64,000 bases of DNA from Roseibacillus persicicus (GTDB lineage Bacteria > Verrucomicrobiota > Verrucomicrobiia > Verrucomicrobiales > Akkermansiaceae). Positions 34,410 to 42,862 of the stretch are shown piece by piece. The notes below the pieces were generated by a model. It did not search any database and was not told where the DNA came from. It was given only the letters and a program-made list of their open reading frames with translations. The DNA lies in the NCBI RefSeq assembly GCF_014651675.1, contig NZ_BMXI01000005.1, positions 124,001-188,000 on the forward strand. Reading direction: 5' to 3'. The position numbers and the translations under genes are program-made. Numbering within the stretch: the first letter of the stretch is position 1; every line of letters begins with the position of its first letter.

Positions 34410-34945
34410 AGCTCAGCGGGGGATGGGTTGAGTTTCTTTTCGATACAAGTTTGCAATTTGTTGCGAACCCGATGGAGGGTGACCTTGATGCCATTTTTGC
34501 TGCGGCCGACTTTATTTGCATAGTCGGCGAGAGTTCCTTCCTCGTAGTATCGGTTGAGGATGAGCTCGCGTTCGTTTTTCTTGAGGCCCTCCAGACAACC
34601 GCGCAGGGCGAGCTGGCGTTCCTCGAGGTCGTAGCTCAGTTCGGCGACTTCTTCCGCGAATACGTCTTCCAGTTCTTCACTGAAGACCAAGCGGGCGTCA
34701 CGAGCCTGCTTCTTTCGAAAGTTGAGAACTTCGTAGCGCGCAATGGCGAAAGCCCAGGCCTTGAAGTTGGTTCCCAGTTGGAAGTCAGCGTGTTTTTGCC
34801 AAATCTTGGCATTGGCTTGCTGGGCCACATCGGAGGCCTGGCTGTTTCCTGGCATCAATGAGGCCACAAAAAGCCTGAGCGCGCTTTGATGCTCAGTGAG
34901 CAAAGCGACGAATTGGGCATCGTGTTCTGGGGTGGGGCCTTCCAT
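34406..34945 (-). CDS. ECF sigma-70 family RNA polymerase sigma factor
   Basis: A 179-residue ECF sigma factor. Region 2 is seen in DVAQQANAKIWQKHADF and FKAWAFAIARYEVLNFRKKQ, and region 4 in ELILNRYYEEGTLADYANKV and SKNGIKVTLHRVRNKLQ. It belongs to the type found in Planctomycetota and Verrucomicrobiota in front of FecR/LamG and PSD1 genes. It should drive its own operon (FecR/LamG, PSD1, DUF1501) when the anti-sigma-type partner releases it. Translationally coupled to the next gene through ATGA. Confidence 0.92.
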   Translation of the reverse strand: MEGPTPEHDAQFVALLTEHQSALRLFVASLMPGNSQASDVAQQANAKIWQKHADFQLGTNFKAWAFAIARYEVLNFRKKQARDARLVFSEELEDVFAEEVAELSYDLEERQLALRGCLEGLKKNERELILNRYYEEGTLADYANKVGRSKNGIKVTLHRVRNKLQTCIEKKLNPSPAEL

Positions 34946-35175
34946 AGAGATTGTGGACAGTTAGAAATGTCCATTCCGCCCCTGAGGTTAACACGAAGTT
35001 GAAAATTTTTTCGTGCCGACGTTTTTTTGATCGGAGGCAGATGGGATGGGGTCGTGTGTGAGACCCCTCTAGAGGATGGATATGTCGAAATGGGGTAGAA
35101 AATTGAAAAGAAAGGGAATTTCACGCCCGAGGATTGACTATTTGGGCGCTTCGTTCGTCCTATAGAGCACTCATG

Positions 35176-35718
35176 ATGAAACGTTGGTCTTTGATTTCGA
35201 TGGCGGGAGCCTTGTTGGGGGCGGTTTCGTGTACCCCGGTAGGTGGTGCGTATGGAGGAGCCGGGGCCGGGTCGACTCCCGGGATGGCGACCGTGCGAAG
35301 CGGAAGCACTCCTGTGAGCTCGGTGGGATCCGGTCAGCGGGCGACAAGTGAGGAGCTCCGTGAATTGCGCGAGCAGCGGGCGGAACTGAGTGGCGGCAAT
35401 GGGGGCACTTCCGGAGCCGGAATGTTTGGGGGAGGCGGTTCCGCAGGGGGCGCGACAGGAGAGCAGACGATGGCCCAGGCGGGGGCCGAGGCCCAGGATT
35501 TGCCGCCGCTTCCGCCGATGAATATTGATTATCGTTACGCGATGCCCGTGCCGAGCCGGAAGGGCTGGGTCTTTAATCCCTACACGAATCGCCCGGTCGA
35601 TGTGCGGGGCGTGGAATCGGGGCGACTCATTTATGATGAAAGGGATCCCGCGAATCGGAATCCTGATGGCACGTTATTGCCCGTGGACCAAATGCCACAT
35701 AAGTTTCGCGTGCCGTAG
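35176..35718 (+). CDS. Gly-rich lipoprotein of unknown function
   Basis: A 180-residue protein starting MKRWSLISMAGALLGAVSCT, with lipobox AVSC at Cys19. A Gly/Ser/Ala-rich low-complexity linker (about 22-110) leads to a C-terminal segment PVPSRKGWVFNPYTNRPVDV and RDPANRNPDGTLLPVDQMPH, which recurs in short Verrucomicrobiota lipoproteins. An ATG one codon upstream is equally possible. It is convergent with the sulfatase/SGNH gene and divergent from the sigma factor gene. No function can be given. Confidence 0.68.
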   Translation: MKRWSLISMAGALLGAVSCTPVGGAYGGAGAGSTPGMATVRSGSTPVSSVGSGQRATSEELRELREQRAELSGGNGGTSGAGMFGGGGSAGGATGEQTMAQAGAEAQDLPPLPPMNIDYRYAMPVPSRKGWVFNPYTNRPVDVRGVESGRLIYDERDPANRNPDGTLLPVDQMPHKFRVP

Positions 35719-35730
35719 GGCGGTATCGAC

Positions 35731-35762
35731 CGGAGCGAGGACATTTCCGTCCCTGCTCCGGT
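35731..35762. terminator. Hairpin between convergent genes (diverged C-type repeat, R5)
   Basis: CGGAGCGAGGACATTTCCGT and CCCTGCTCCGG form a long stem; the sequence is a short relative of repeat element C. It lies between two gene ends that face each other (stops at 35718 and 35787) and would serve as a two-way terminator. Confidence 0.55.
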
Positions 35763-35786
35763 GGAGGCTTTCGAGCGAACCTTTCG

Positions 35787-37976
35787 TTAAAGGCCGAGTT
35801 CTTTTAGCTTGGGCTCAATGGCTTCGGCCCAGAGCTGATAGCTTTCTTCGTTGAGGTGGAGGGAGTCGGGCATCACGCTTGTGGGAAGGACTCCATTCTC
35901 GTCGAGGAAGGTTTCGCCGATGTCGAGGAAGTGCACACGTTCGGTGCCATCGTGTTTGGCGATGAGCTTGTTGATTTCGACATTGAGCTTGCGCATCGGG
36001 TGGTCGGGTTGCTCTCCCCGGGGAAAGACTCCGAGGAGGAGGATCTGAGCCTTCGGACAACGGGCCCGCACGATGGAGACGATGCGGGAGATCCCGTCAG
36101 CGGTCTCTACCGGATCTTGTTGGCTGTGACCGGTATTGTTGGTGCCAATCATGATGACGGCCGCCTTGGCATTCTGTTGGCCGCGGAGGTTTCCACGATC
36201 GAGTCGATAGAGGACGTGTTCAGTCCGGTCGCCAGAGAAGCCGAGGTTGAGAGCCTTGCGGTCGCCGTAGAATTTTTCCCAAACCGCTTTGCCTTTTCCT
36301 TCCCATCCTTGGGTGATGGAGTCGCCGATGAAGATGAGGTCGTGTTTGGCTTCAGCAGCTTGTTTGTTTTTTGCCTTCTGGCGCTTTTTCCACCAGTCCT
36401 CCTGATTGCGGTCGACTGGAATCACTGCGGTGCTCGCGCGGTATTCATCGCGGGTGGCAACCAGTTCATTTTTCATCTCCGCGAAAATCTGGGCCATTGC
36501 AGGGTCGTCGTGGACGGACTTCATTTCCTGAGGGTCGTTGACGAGGTCGAAGAGGTTGTATTCTTCGGTTTCAGGGAAATACATCAGCTTGTATCGGTCG
36601 GTGCGAATGCCGTCGTGGGCGGCGACCGAGTGGACCGCTTCGCCGTAGTATCGGTAATAGAGTTTGTCGCGCCAGTCAGCGGGCTCCTTGCCGGATTCCT
36701 TCAGCATGGGCACGAGGGACTTTCCTTGAATGTCGGAGGGGATTTCTGCGCCCGCGACTTCCAGGAAGGTCGGGGCGTAGTCGATGTTCTGGATAAGGGA
36801 TTTGGTTGTGGTGCCGGGCTTGATGACGCCGGGCCAACGGATGATGAAGGGCATTTTGAAGGACTCCTCGAACATCCAGCGCTTGTCGTACCAACCGTGT
36901 TCGCCCAGGTAGAACCCTTGGTCGGAGGAGTAGATGACGATGGTGTTGTCGGCCAGGCCGCTTGCTTCCAGTTCGTCGAGGATTTTGCCGATGCCTTCAT
37001 CCATGGAGCGGATGGAGCGGAGGTAGTCTTTGATGTATCGCTGGTATTTCCACTGGAGGACTTCCTTGTCGGTGACTTCGCCAGCTTCGATTTTGGCGAG
37101 GATCTCTTTGTTCAAAGGCTCGTAGGCGGCGTCCCAAGCGGCTTTTTGCTCGTCGGTCATGCGCCTGTATTCTCCATTCGGTAGGCCCTTGGCGAAGTAT
37201 TCGGGGTAGGCGGACTCGCCGTGGAACTTCATGTCGTGGCCCCAATACATGTCGTTCTTGATGCTCATGGTCTGGCCTTTCAAGGACTCGCTACGATTGG
37301 AGTAATCGTCGAAGAGGCTGTCGGGCTCGGGAAAGGTGACGTCGTCGAAGAGGTTGACGTGACGAAGGGCGGGAGACCAATTTCGGTGAGGCGCCTTGTA
37401 TTGGGCCATGATCATGAAGGGCTTGTCGGAGTCCTTGCTTTTCTTCAATTGGTCGAGGGCGATGTCGGTGACCACGTCATTGCAGTGGCCGGGATAGCGC
37501 TTCAGCTCGCCATCCATTTGCTTGAGATCGGGATTGTAGTAGGAGCCTTGTCCGGGCAGGACTTCCCAGTGGTCGAAGCCGACCGGATTGGTTCCGAGGT
37601 GCCACTTGCCGATCATGGCGGTGCGATAGCCCGCTTCCTGCAGGAGAACGGGGAAGGTCTGCTGATAGCCGTCGAATTGAGTCCCGTTATCGAGGAACCC
37701 GTTGAGGTGGGAGTGCTTGCCCGTCAGGATGCTGGCCCGGGATGGTCCGCAGATGGAGTTGGTGCAGAAACTATTCTCGAAGAGAAGGCCGTCCTTGGCG
37801 ATGCGGTCGATGGAGGGAGTGGGGGCCAAATCGTCAAGAATTCCCCCGGGGTAAGCCGAGATGGCTTGGCAGGCGTGATCATCGGAAAAGAGGAAAAGGA
37901 TATTGGGACGCTCGGCGGCAAAGGCAGCGCTGGTCGCAATCGCTAGACAAGCCAGCGGACGGATTGGTAATTGCAT
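35787..37976 (-). CDS. Sulfatase fused to an SGNH/GDSL hydrolase
   Basis: A 729-residue secreted fusion. After a signal peptide ending AFAAERP, residues 24 to about 515 form a sulfatase: ILFLFSDDHACQAIS for metal binding, NSICGPSRASILTGKHSHLN with Cys76 in C-x-P-x-R, MIGKWHLGTN and IYSSDQGFYLGEHG. Residues from about 545 form an SGNH hydrolase: LIFIGDSITQGWEG with Ser553, GFSGDRTEHVL, IMIGTNNTGH with Asn613, and PDSLHLNEESYQLWA with Asp704 and His707. The joined activities suggest desulfation plus deacetylation of one decorated polysaccharide; this is inference. Both active sites look intact. Confidence 0.92.
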   Translation of the reverse strand: MQLPIRPLACLAIATSAAFAAERPNILFLFSDDHACQAISAYPGGILDDLAPTPSIDRIAKDGLLFENSFCTNSICGPSRASILTGKHSHLNGFLDNGTQFDGYQQTFPVLLQEAGYRTAMIGKWHLGTNPVGFDHWEVLPGQGSYYNPDLKQMDGELKRYPGHCNDVVTDIALDQLKKSKDSDKPFMIMAQYKAPHRNWSPALRHVNLFDDVTFPEPDSLFDDYSNRSESLKGQTMSIKNDMYWGHDMKFHGESAYPEYFAKGLPNGEYRRMTDEQKAAWDAAYEPLNKEILAKIEAGEVTDKEVLQWKYQRYIKDYLRSIRSMDEGIGKILDELEASGLADNTIVIYSSDQGFYLGEHGWYDKRWMFEESFKMPFIIRWPGVIKPGTTTKSLIQNIDYAPTFLEVAGAEIPSDIQGKSLVPMLKESGKEPADWRDKLYYRYYGEAVHSVAAHDGIRTDRYKLMYFPETEEYNLFDLVNDPQEMKSVHDDPAMAQIFAEMKNELVATRDEYRASTAVIPVDRNQEDWWKKRQKAKNKQAAEAKHDLIFIGDSITQGWEGKGKAVWEKFYGDRKALNLGFSGDRTEHVLYRLDRGNLRGQQNAKAAVIMIGTNNTGHSQQDPVETADGISRIVSIVRARCPKAQILLLGVFPRGEQPDHPMRKLNVEINKLIAKHDGTERVHFLDIGETFLDENGVLPTSVMPDSLHLNEESYQLWAEAIEPKLKELGL

Positions 37977-38060
37977 GCTGCACTCTACGAAAGTGATTCT
38001 AGAATCCTAGCAGCTTTTTCGATTGCTATCGATGGGCTGGAGCGGGAGTTTGGTGGTGTG

Positions 38061-38480
38061 ATGCCGGAAGTTGCCGTTTCCCCTGATTCCTTGTCTGCTC
38101 TCGCCGAGGCCGCAATCGCCATTCGCCCGATGGCCCATGCTCCCTACTCGAACTTTTTCGTAGGAGCGGCAGTCTTGGATGAAAAGGGTGAAATCCATAC
38201 CGGGGTGAATGTCGAGAATGCGGCTTATCCCAATGGAATCTGCGCCGAGACGGCAGCCATTGCCGCAATGGTCGCCTCGGGGGCGAGACGGATTCGAGCG
38301 ATTGCTGTAGTCGGGGGAGGAGAGGGGCTATGCACTCCTTGTGGTGGATGTCGCCAACGAATCCGTGAGTTTTCGATAGCGGAAACACCTATTGCAATTG
38401 CGGGTCCGGAGGGAATCCGGAAACTCATGACCTTGGGTGAGCTTTTGCCCGAGAGTTTCGGGCCTGAAAACCTCTCCTGA
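38061..38480 (+). CDS. cdd: Cytidine deaminase
   Basis: A 139-residue homotetramer-type cytidine deaminase of pyrimidine salvage. The zinc site is Cys61 in CAETAAIAAM (with Glu63 as catalytic acid/base) and Cys94 and Cys97 in CTPCGGCRQRIREF. NVENAAYPNGICAE is the substrate-binding stretch. The frame is open to 37971, but that would overlap the start of the sulfatase gene on the other strand, and the family match begins at MPEVAVSPDS. Confidence 0.9.
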   Translation: MPEVAVSPDSLSALAEAAIAIRPMAHAPYSNFFVGAAVLDEKGEIHTGVNVENAAYPNGICAETAAIAAMVASGARRIRAIAVVGGGEGLCTPCGGCRQRIREFSIAETPIAIAGPEGIRKLMTLGELLPESFGPENLS

Positions 38481-38767
38481 AAGGTCGCAAAGGCTTTCGG
38501 AACCTGAGTTTTCGGTTGTTGTGAGAAGGTTGATTAATAGTGTCATAATTGCGCTTTGTTGCACTATTTTGAGTGTTCTTGGCTGAACGCTGATGCTTTG
38601 TTGCATTTTTTTTCGGCGTGTAAATGACTGTAAATCAGTGAAGTCTGCGGCGTCTAACAATTCCTTTCAAAAAGGCAACTTGTAAAGATGTCTTAATATC
38701 GTCATTATCCAAATTGTTTAGCAGACCATCCCACATCCCGTTCGCTGAGCGCTATATCCAAATAGAT
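38481..38767. other. AT-rich spacer before the glycosyltransferase
   Basis: About 290 bp without a gene. GCTTTGTTGCA occurs twice, about 40 bp apart, and ACTGTAAATCAGT forms a small palindrome near 38625. These might be regulator sites; no clear -35/-10 pair was found. Confidence 0.45.
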
Positions 38768-39817
38768 ATGAAGACTGTTCCCGACAACAACATCCACATG
38801 CTCGGATCAACCGAGAAAAAGAAGCCATCCCTCAGTTTCATCGTGCCTGCGATGAACGAAGAAAAAACCCTGGCCACCCTCTTCGAGGGGATTAAGAATC
38901 AGGCCGAAAAAGTGAGCTCGCGATGGGAGGTCATCTTCATTGATGACGGTTCCTCCGATACCTCCTGGGACGTGATGCTCAATCTGGCCTATGTCCACTC
39001 CGAGAATGTGAGCGCGTTCCGTTTCCGCCACAATCGTGGCAAAGCCGATGCCCTTGCCCTAGGGTATCGCGAGGCCAAAGGTGACATTGTGTTCACAATG
39101 GACGCCGACCTGCAGGACGACCCGAAGGAGATTCCCCGCTTTCTCGAGAAGCTCGAGGAGGGCTACGATATTGTATCGGGGTATAAGAAGAAGCGCCACG
39201 ATCCCTGGCACAAGGTCCTGCCCAGTAGGGTCTTCAATGCAGTGTTGAGCCGTTTGGTAGATGTCCACCTCCACGATCACAATTGCGGGTTCAAGGCCTA
39301 TCGGGCAGAGGTCTTGGAAAGCATTCCAATGTATGGCGATATGCACCGGATGGTGCCGTCCTTGGCGTCCTTCAATGGCTATAAGACGGGCGAAATTGTC
39401 GTGGAGCATCATCCCCGGCTGCATGGTGTGAGCAAGTATGGCTGGGGACGCATCGCCATCGGTGTGATGGATATGACCACTGTCAGTTTTCTAAAGAAAT
39501 TTCGTGATTCTCCCATGCACTACGCGGGGAAAGCGGCCTTCCTTCTCATGGCAGTAGGTGTGCTCCAGTTGTTCGGGGCAGTGGTCCTGATGGTGTTGGG
39601 GAAAGATTCCGGGGTGTTGATGACTACTGGATCGATGTCTGCTCTCACCGGTTTCCTCACTCTCAATCAGGGGATTCTGATGGAGAATTCCACCCACGAG
39701 CGAATGAAGTCAAAGCGAGTTCTTCCGATTACCGAATCCCATCGGCACAAGACGGCCTTCGAGACGGTGGATGAGGACGACTATTCCAAAAGCATCTCCA
39801 ACTTTCAGACTGCCTAA
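38768..39817 (+). CDS. Family 2 glycosyltransferase, dolichyl-phosphate-mannose-synthase-like, with C-terminal membrane helices
   Basis: A 349-residue GT-A enzyme. The fold motifs are LSFIVPAMNEEKTLATLF, the nucleotide-binding FIDDGSSDTSW, the metal-binding DADLQDDP (112-119) and HNCGFKAYRAEVLESI. Two hydrophobic segments near 260-285 and 290-315 anchor it in the inner membrane. Relatives (DPM1, GtrB, ArnC types) charge a polyprenyl phosphate with one sugar for later transfer. The in-frame TTG upstream is less likely than ATG. It stands alone, with no flippase nearby. Confidence 0.88.
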   Translation: MKTVPDNNIHMLGSTEKKKPSLSFIVPAMNEEKTLATLFEGIKNQAEKVSSRWEVIFIDDGSSDTSWDVMLNLAYVHSENVSAFRFRHNRGKADALALGYREAKGDIVFTMDADLQDDPKEIPRFLEKLEEGYDIVSGYKKKRHDPWHKVLPSRVFNAVLSRLVDVHLHDHNCGFKAYRAEVLESIPMYGDMHRMVPSLASFNGYKTGEIVVEHHPRLHGVSKYGWGRIAIGVMDMTTVSFLKKFRDSPMHYAGKAAFLLMAVGVLQLFGAVVLMVLGKDSGVLMTTGSMSALTGFLTLNQGILMENSTHERMKSKRVLPITESHRHKTAFETVDEDDYSKSISNFQTA

Positions 39818-40289
39818 GACAGTTGAGTCAAAAACTGGGTTCCCGCGATTCATTCCCCTCCTGCTTGGAGCCTCCCGCTTGCAGGAAATCCCCCCCGGGA
39901 AGCTTTTTTTCAGATGAGAATGTGGTCATGAAATCAATGAACGAGAAAGCTCGCCCTTGTGGTGAACAGGAAATTCCTGCACCCCAAAGCAGGAAAACCG
40001 GGTTCACTGCGATATGTTCGGAGAGAGGCCGCCGGCTGGCGGGTCTTTCCATCGCTCTGCTCACCCTGATTGGAGCGCTGTTTTCCATGCTCGCCCAGCG
40101 GGAGAGTTCAGCGCGGCGAGATGAAAATGAGGTCGCACGGATGAGCCGTTTTTCCTCCTTTCGCTGCTTCCGGGTGCTGGATATTTGATTGGTAGGCGCC
40201 TTCGAACTGAGCAGGGCAAATGAGCGGCTTCCAACCGGAGGCTCTCTTTGTAATCGCCAAGCGAGTGGTCTTTGCTAATTTCCAGCTCT
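39818..40289. other. Spacer with a doubtful short open frame
   Basis: About 470 bp between the glycosyltransferase and lemA. The frame from 39928 to 40188 would code for a basic 86-residue protein with one hydrophobic segment (LAGLSIALLTLIGALFSML). It lacks a clear ribosome binding site and any known relative, so it is not called as a gene. Confidence 0.4.
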
Positions 40290-40883
40290 ATGGAAGCACT
40301 GATCGTAATTCTCATTGTCGTCGGCCTCATCGCGGTGGTCGGTTTTTGGCTGATGGCGCAGTATAATGGCCTCGTGAGTTCGCGAAATCGTTACCGCAAT
40401 GGTTTCGCACAAATCGATGTCCAGTTGAAGCGTCGCCATGATCTGATTCCCAACTTGGTGGAAACAGCCAAGGGCTTCATGAAGCATGAGCGCGAAACCT
40501 TGGAGGCGGTGATTCAGGCCCGTAATGCGGCCGAAAGCGCGCGCTCCGGAGCCAGTCCTGAAAGCGCGGATGCAGTGGCCGCCCTGGGTGTGGCAGAAGG
40601 AGGCTTGGGCGGTTCCTTGGGACGTCTCTTTGCTTTGAGCGAAAGTTATCCCGAGTTGCGCTCGAACCAGAACATGTTGCAACTGCAGGAAGAGCTCACC
40701 AGCACGGAGAACAAGGTCGGATTTTCCCGTCAGGCCTACAATGATGCGGTGACCAGTTACAACACCAAGCGTGAGAGCTTTCCCACCAGCTTCATCGCCA
40801 ACATGTTTAACTTCGGTCCAGCGGTCTTGTTCGAAGTGAGCGAGCCCGGTGAGCGTGACCGCGTCGACGTGAAGTTCGACTAA
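40290..40883 (+). CDS. LemA family membrane protein
   Basis: A 197-residue LemA protein starting MEALIVILIVVGLIAVVGFW, a single N-terminal helix, followed by the LemA coiled coil: GFAQIDVQLKRRHDLIPNLV and MKHERETLEAVIQARNAAES, and later AYNDAVTSYNTKRESFPTSF. Its function is not established; in bacteria it commonly pairs with an M48 protease as here, where the protease gene starts 10 bp downstream. The pair is likely one operon acting in the envelope. Confidence 0.92.
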   Translation: MEALIVILIVVGLIAVVGFWLMAQYNGLVSSRNRYRNGFAQIDVQLKRRHDLIPNLVETAKGFMKHERETLEAVIQARNAAESARSGASPESADAVAALGVAEGGLGGSLGRLFALSESYPELRSNQNMLQLQEELTSTENKVGFSRQAYNDAVTSYNTKRESFPTSFIANMFNFGPAVLFEVSEPGERDRVDVKFD

Positions 40884-40892
40884 TCTGCCTCG

Positions 40893-42767
40893 ATGGACTT
40901 TTTCGAAGCACAAGACGACGCACGTAAAAAGACCGGCTGGTTGCTGTGGTTATTTCTACTGTGTGTCATTGGGGTGGTGATTTCTGTCAGCCTCCTGTCG
41001 TGGGGGGTGGGGATTCTGCTGGGTGGAGCATTGCCGCTGGAGCTACAAATTCTCATCGGACTGGGCTCGGGGGCTCTGATCTTCGTCGCGAGTGGCTTCA
41101 AGGCCATGCAGCTGCGAGGAGGGGGAGGGGTTGTCGCCCGGGATCTGGGCGGACGTCTGGTCGACCCGTCAACCACCGAGAGCCAGGAGCGCAAATTGCT
41201 GAACGTGGTGGAGGAGATGGCGATCGCCTCCGGGGTGCCAGTGCCCCAGGTCTATGTGATGGACGATCAGGAGGGCATCAACGCTTTCGCGGCGGGGACG
41301 GAGCCAGGCAATGCGGCCATCGGGGTGACCCGGGGTTGTATGATGCGGCTGAACCGGTCGGAGCTTCAGGGGGTGATAGCGCACGAGTTCTCGCACATTC
41401 TCAATGGAGATATGAAGCTGAACATGCGGCTCATCGGCTGGATCTTTGGCTTGGTGGTTCTCTCAATCATGGGGCGAGGTTTGTTGGAGAGCTTGCGCTT
41501 CGTGAGAGTCGGTGGGAATAATCGCGATAACAATGGAGGCGGTGCCATCCTGCTGGCGATCCTCGCTGTGGGGGTGGGCTTGATGATCATAGGAGGAATC
41601 GGCGTGTTCTTTGCGCGTTTCTTGCAAGCAGCGGTTTCCCGTCAGCGGGAGTTTTTGGCGGATGCCTCCGCCGTTCAGTTCACCCGGGAGCCAGAAGGTT
41701 TGGCGGGTGCGCTGATGAAGATTGGTAGCGAGGGCTCGAAGATTGCGACGGCCAAGGCTTCGGAAGCCAGTCACTGCTTCTTTGCCGACGGCGGGATGTT
41801 CGCTTTCGGATTTGCCACCCATCCGCCTCTGGCGCTGCGAATTAGCCGGATTCAGAAAGACTGGGATGGCAAGTTCGCGGATGGGGAGATCCCCGCCATT
41901 GCGGAAAAGTCCAGTCGTGCGAGCGCGGGGACGGACTCGCGTGTTTCGGGCTTCTCAAGTGGAGAGAGTGGCGGTTTGAGCAACCCGGCCCGGGTGAGCC
42001 ACGAGCGTGGTCGACGTATCAAAGAGGACCTTCCGATCGAGTGGCAGAGTGCGGTGCATCATCGCGATGAAGCACAGTCTTTGATCTTCGGTCTTCTTCT
42101 CGCTCAGGATCAGCACATGCGACGGGGGGAGGTCGCGCTCCTGCAGCGGGATGCAGGTGAGGCTGCTGCCGAGCTGGCACTCCGCTGGCAGAGAGAGTTG
42201 GGCGAGTCGCATTCGGCCCGCAAAATCGCGCTCATCGACCTGGCGGTTCCGACGTTGCGAAATCTTTCTCGCATCGAATACGAACGTTTCGTGGGGATCA
42301 CGCGGGAGTTGATCAGCAGTGATGGCCGGGTGGACGTCTTCGAATTCATGCTGCAAAGGCTGATCGAGCATCACCTCGACGGGCACTTTGGACGTCATGG
42401 AGTTCGCCGAATCCGCTACCATCATCTCAAGGACTTGTCGTCCGAGGCCGAGGTGCTTCTTTCTGCCTTTGCGCACTTGAACCCCGATCCGGCCGCTTCC
42501 TTTGCCGAAGGGTTCGAACGCCTGGAAATCACTTCGGGGTCACTCTTGCCGCCAGACAAGATTTCGCTCAAGGAAATCGGTCAAGCGCTGGAGCGTCTGG
42601 AGTTGGCGTCTCCTCTCGTCAAGCGGGACCTCTTGCAGGCATGCACCCGTTCGGTAGCAGCCGATGAAAGGCTTTCCAGCCGCGAGGCCGAGCTTCTTCG
42701 CGCGATGGCCGACAGCATCGGATGTGCGATTCCGCCATGGGTCGAGGAGTTGAAGATGGTGGGATGA
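40893..42767 (+). CDS. M48 family membrane metalloprotease with a long TerB-like C-terminal region
   Basis: A 624-residue HtpX-like protease. Two N-terminal helices (about 15-70) precede the zinc motif HEFSH at 164-168 in VIAHEFSHILNGDMKLNM; two more helices follow (about 183-200, 215-245) and then the third-ligand region RQREFLADASAVQFTREPEG. HtpX itself is about 290 residues; here residues from about 360 onward add a helical part with ISSDGRVDVFEFMLQRLIEH and VAADERLSSREAELLRAMAD, which look like TerB-type acidic repeats. This architecture recurs beside LemA. It probably degrades misfolded membrane proteins; the role of the tail is unknown. Confidence 0.88.
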   Translation: MDFFEAQDDARKKTGWLLWLFLLCVIGVVISVSLLSWGVGILLGGALPLELQILIGLGSGALIFVASGFKAMQLRGGGGVVARDLGGRLVDPSTTESQERKLLNVVEEMAIASGVPVPQVYVMDDQEGINAFAAGTEPGNAAIGVTRGCMMRLNRSELQGVIAHEFSHILNGDMKLNMRLIGWIFGLVVLSIMGRGLLESLRFVRVGGNNRDNNGGGAILLAILAVGVGLMIIGGIGVFFARFLQAAVSRQREFLADASAVQFTREPEGLAGALMKIGSEGSKIATAKASEASHCFFADGGMFAFGFATHPPLALRISRIQKDWDGKFADGEIPAIAEKSSRASAGTDSRVSGFSSGESGGLSNPARVSHERGRRIKEDLPIEWQSAVHHRDEAQSLIFGLLLAQDQHMRRGEVALLQRDAGEAAAELALRWQRELGESHSARKIALIDLAVPTLRNLSRIEYERFVGITRELISSDGRVDVFEFMLQRLIEHHLDGHFGRHGVRRIRYHHLKDLSSEAEVLLSAFAHLNPDPAASFAEGFERLEITSGSLLPPDKISLKEIGQALERLELASPLVKRDLLQACTRSVAADERLSSREAELLRAMADSIGCAIPPWVEELKMVG

Positions 42768-42862
42768 GGGGCTTGCACCCTCTTGCTCAATTCTTTCTAG
42801 CGCTTGGTTTGCGCGCTTCTTGTCATGAGTAGAGTGACTCCGCGCTTGAGTTTCTCGCCTGT

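Noticed and set aside
35134-35166. TTGACT and TATAGA boxes before the Gly-rich lipoprotein
   Set aside because: The space between them is 21 bp, and the second box lies almost on the start codon.
39928-40188. Small membrane protein between the glycosyltransferase and lemA
   Set aside because: No ribosome binding site, no recognised family, and codon pattern not convincing; recorded only as spacer.
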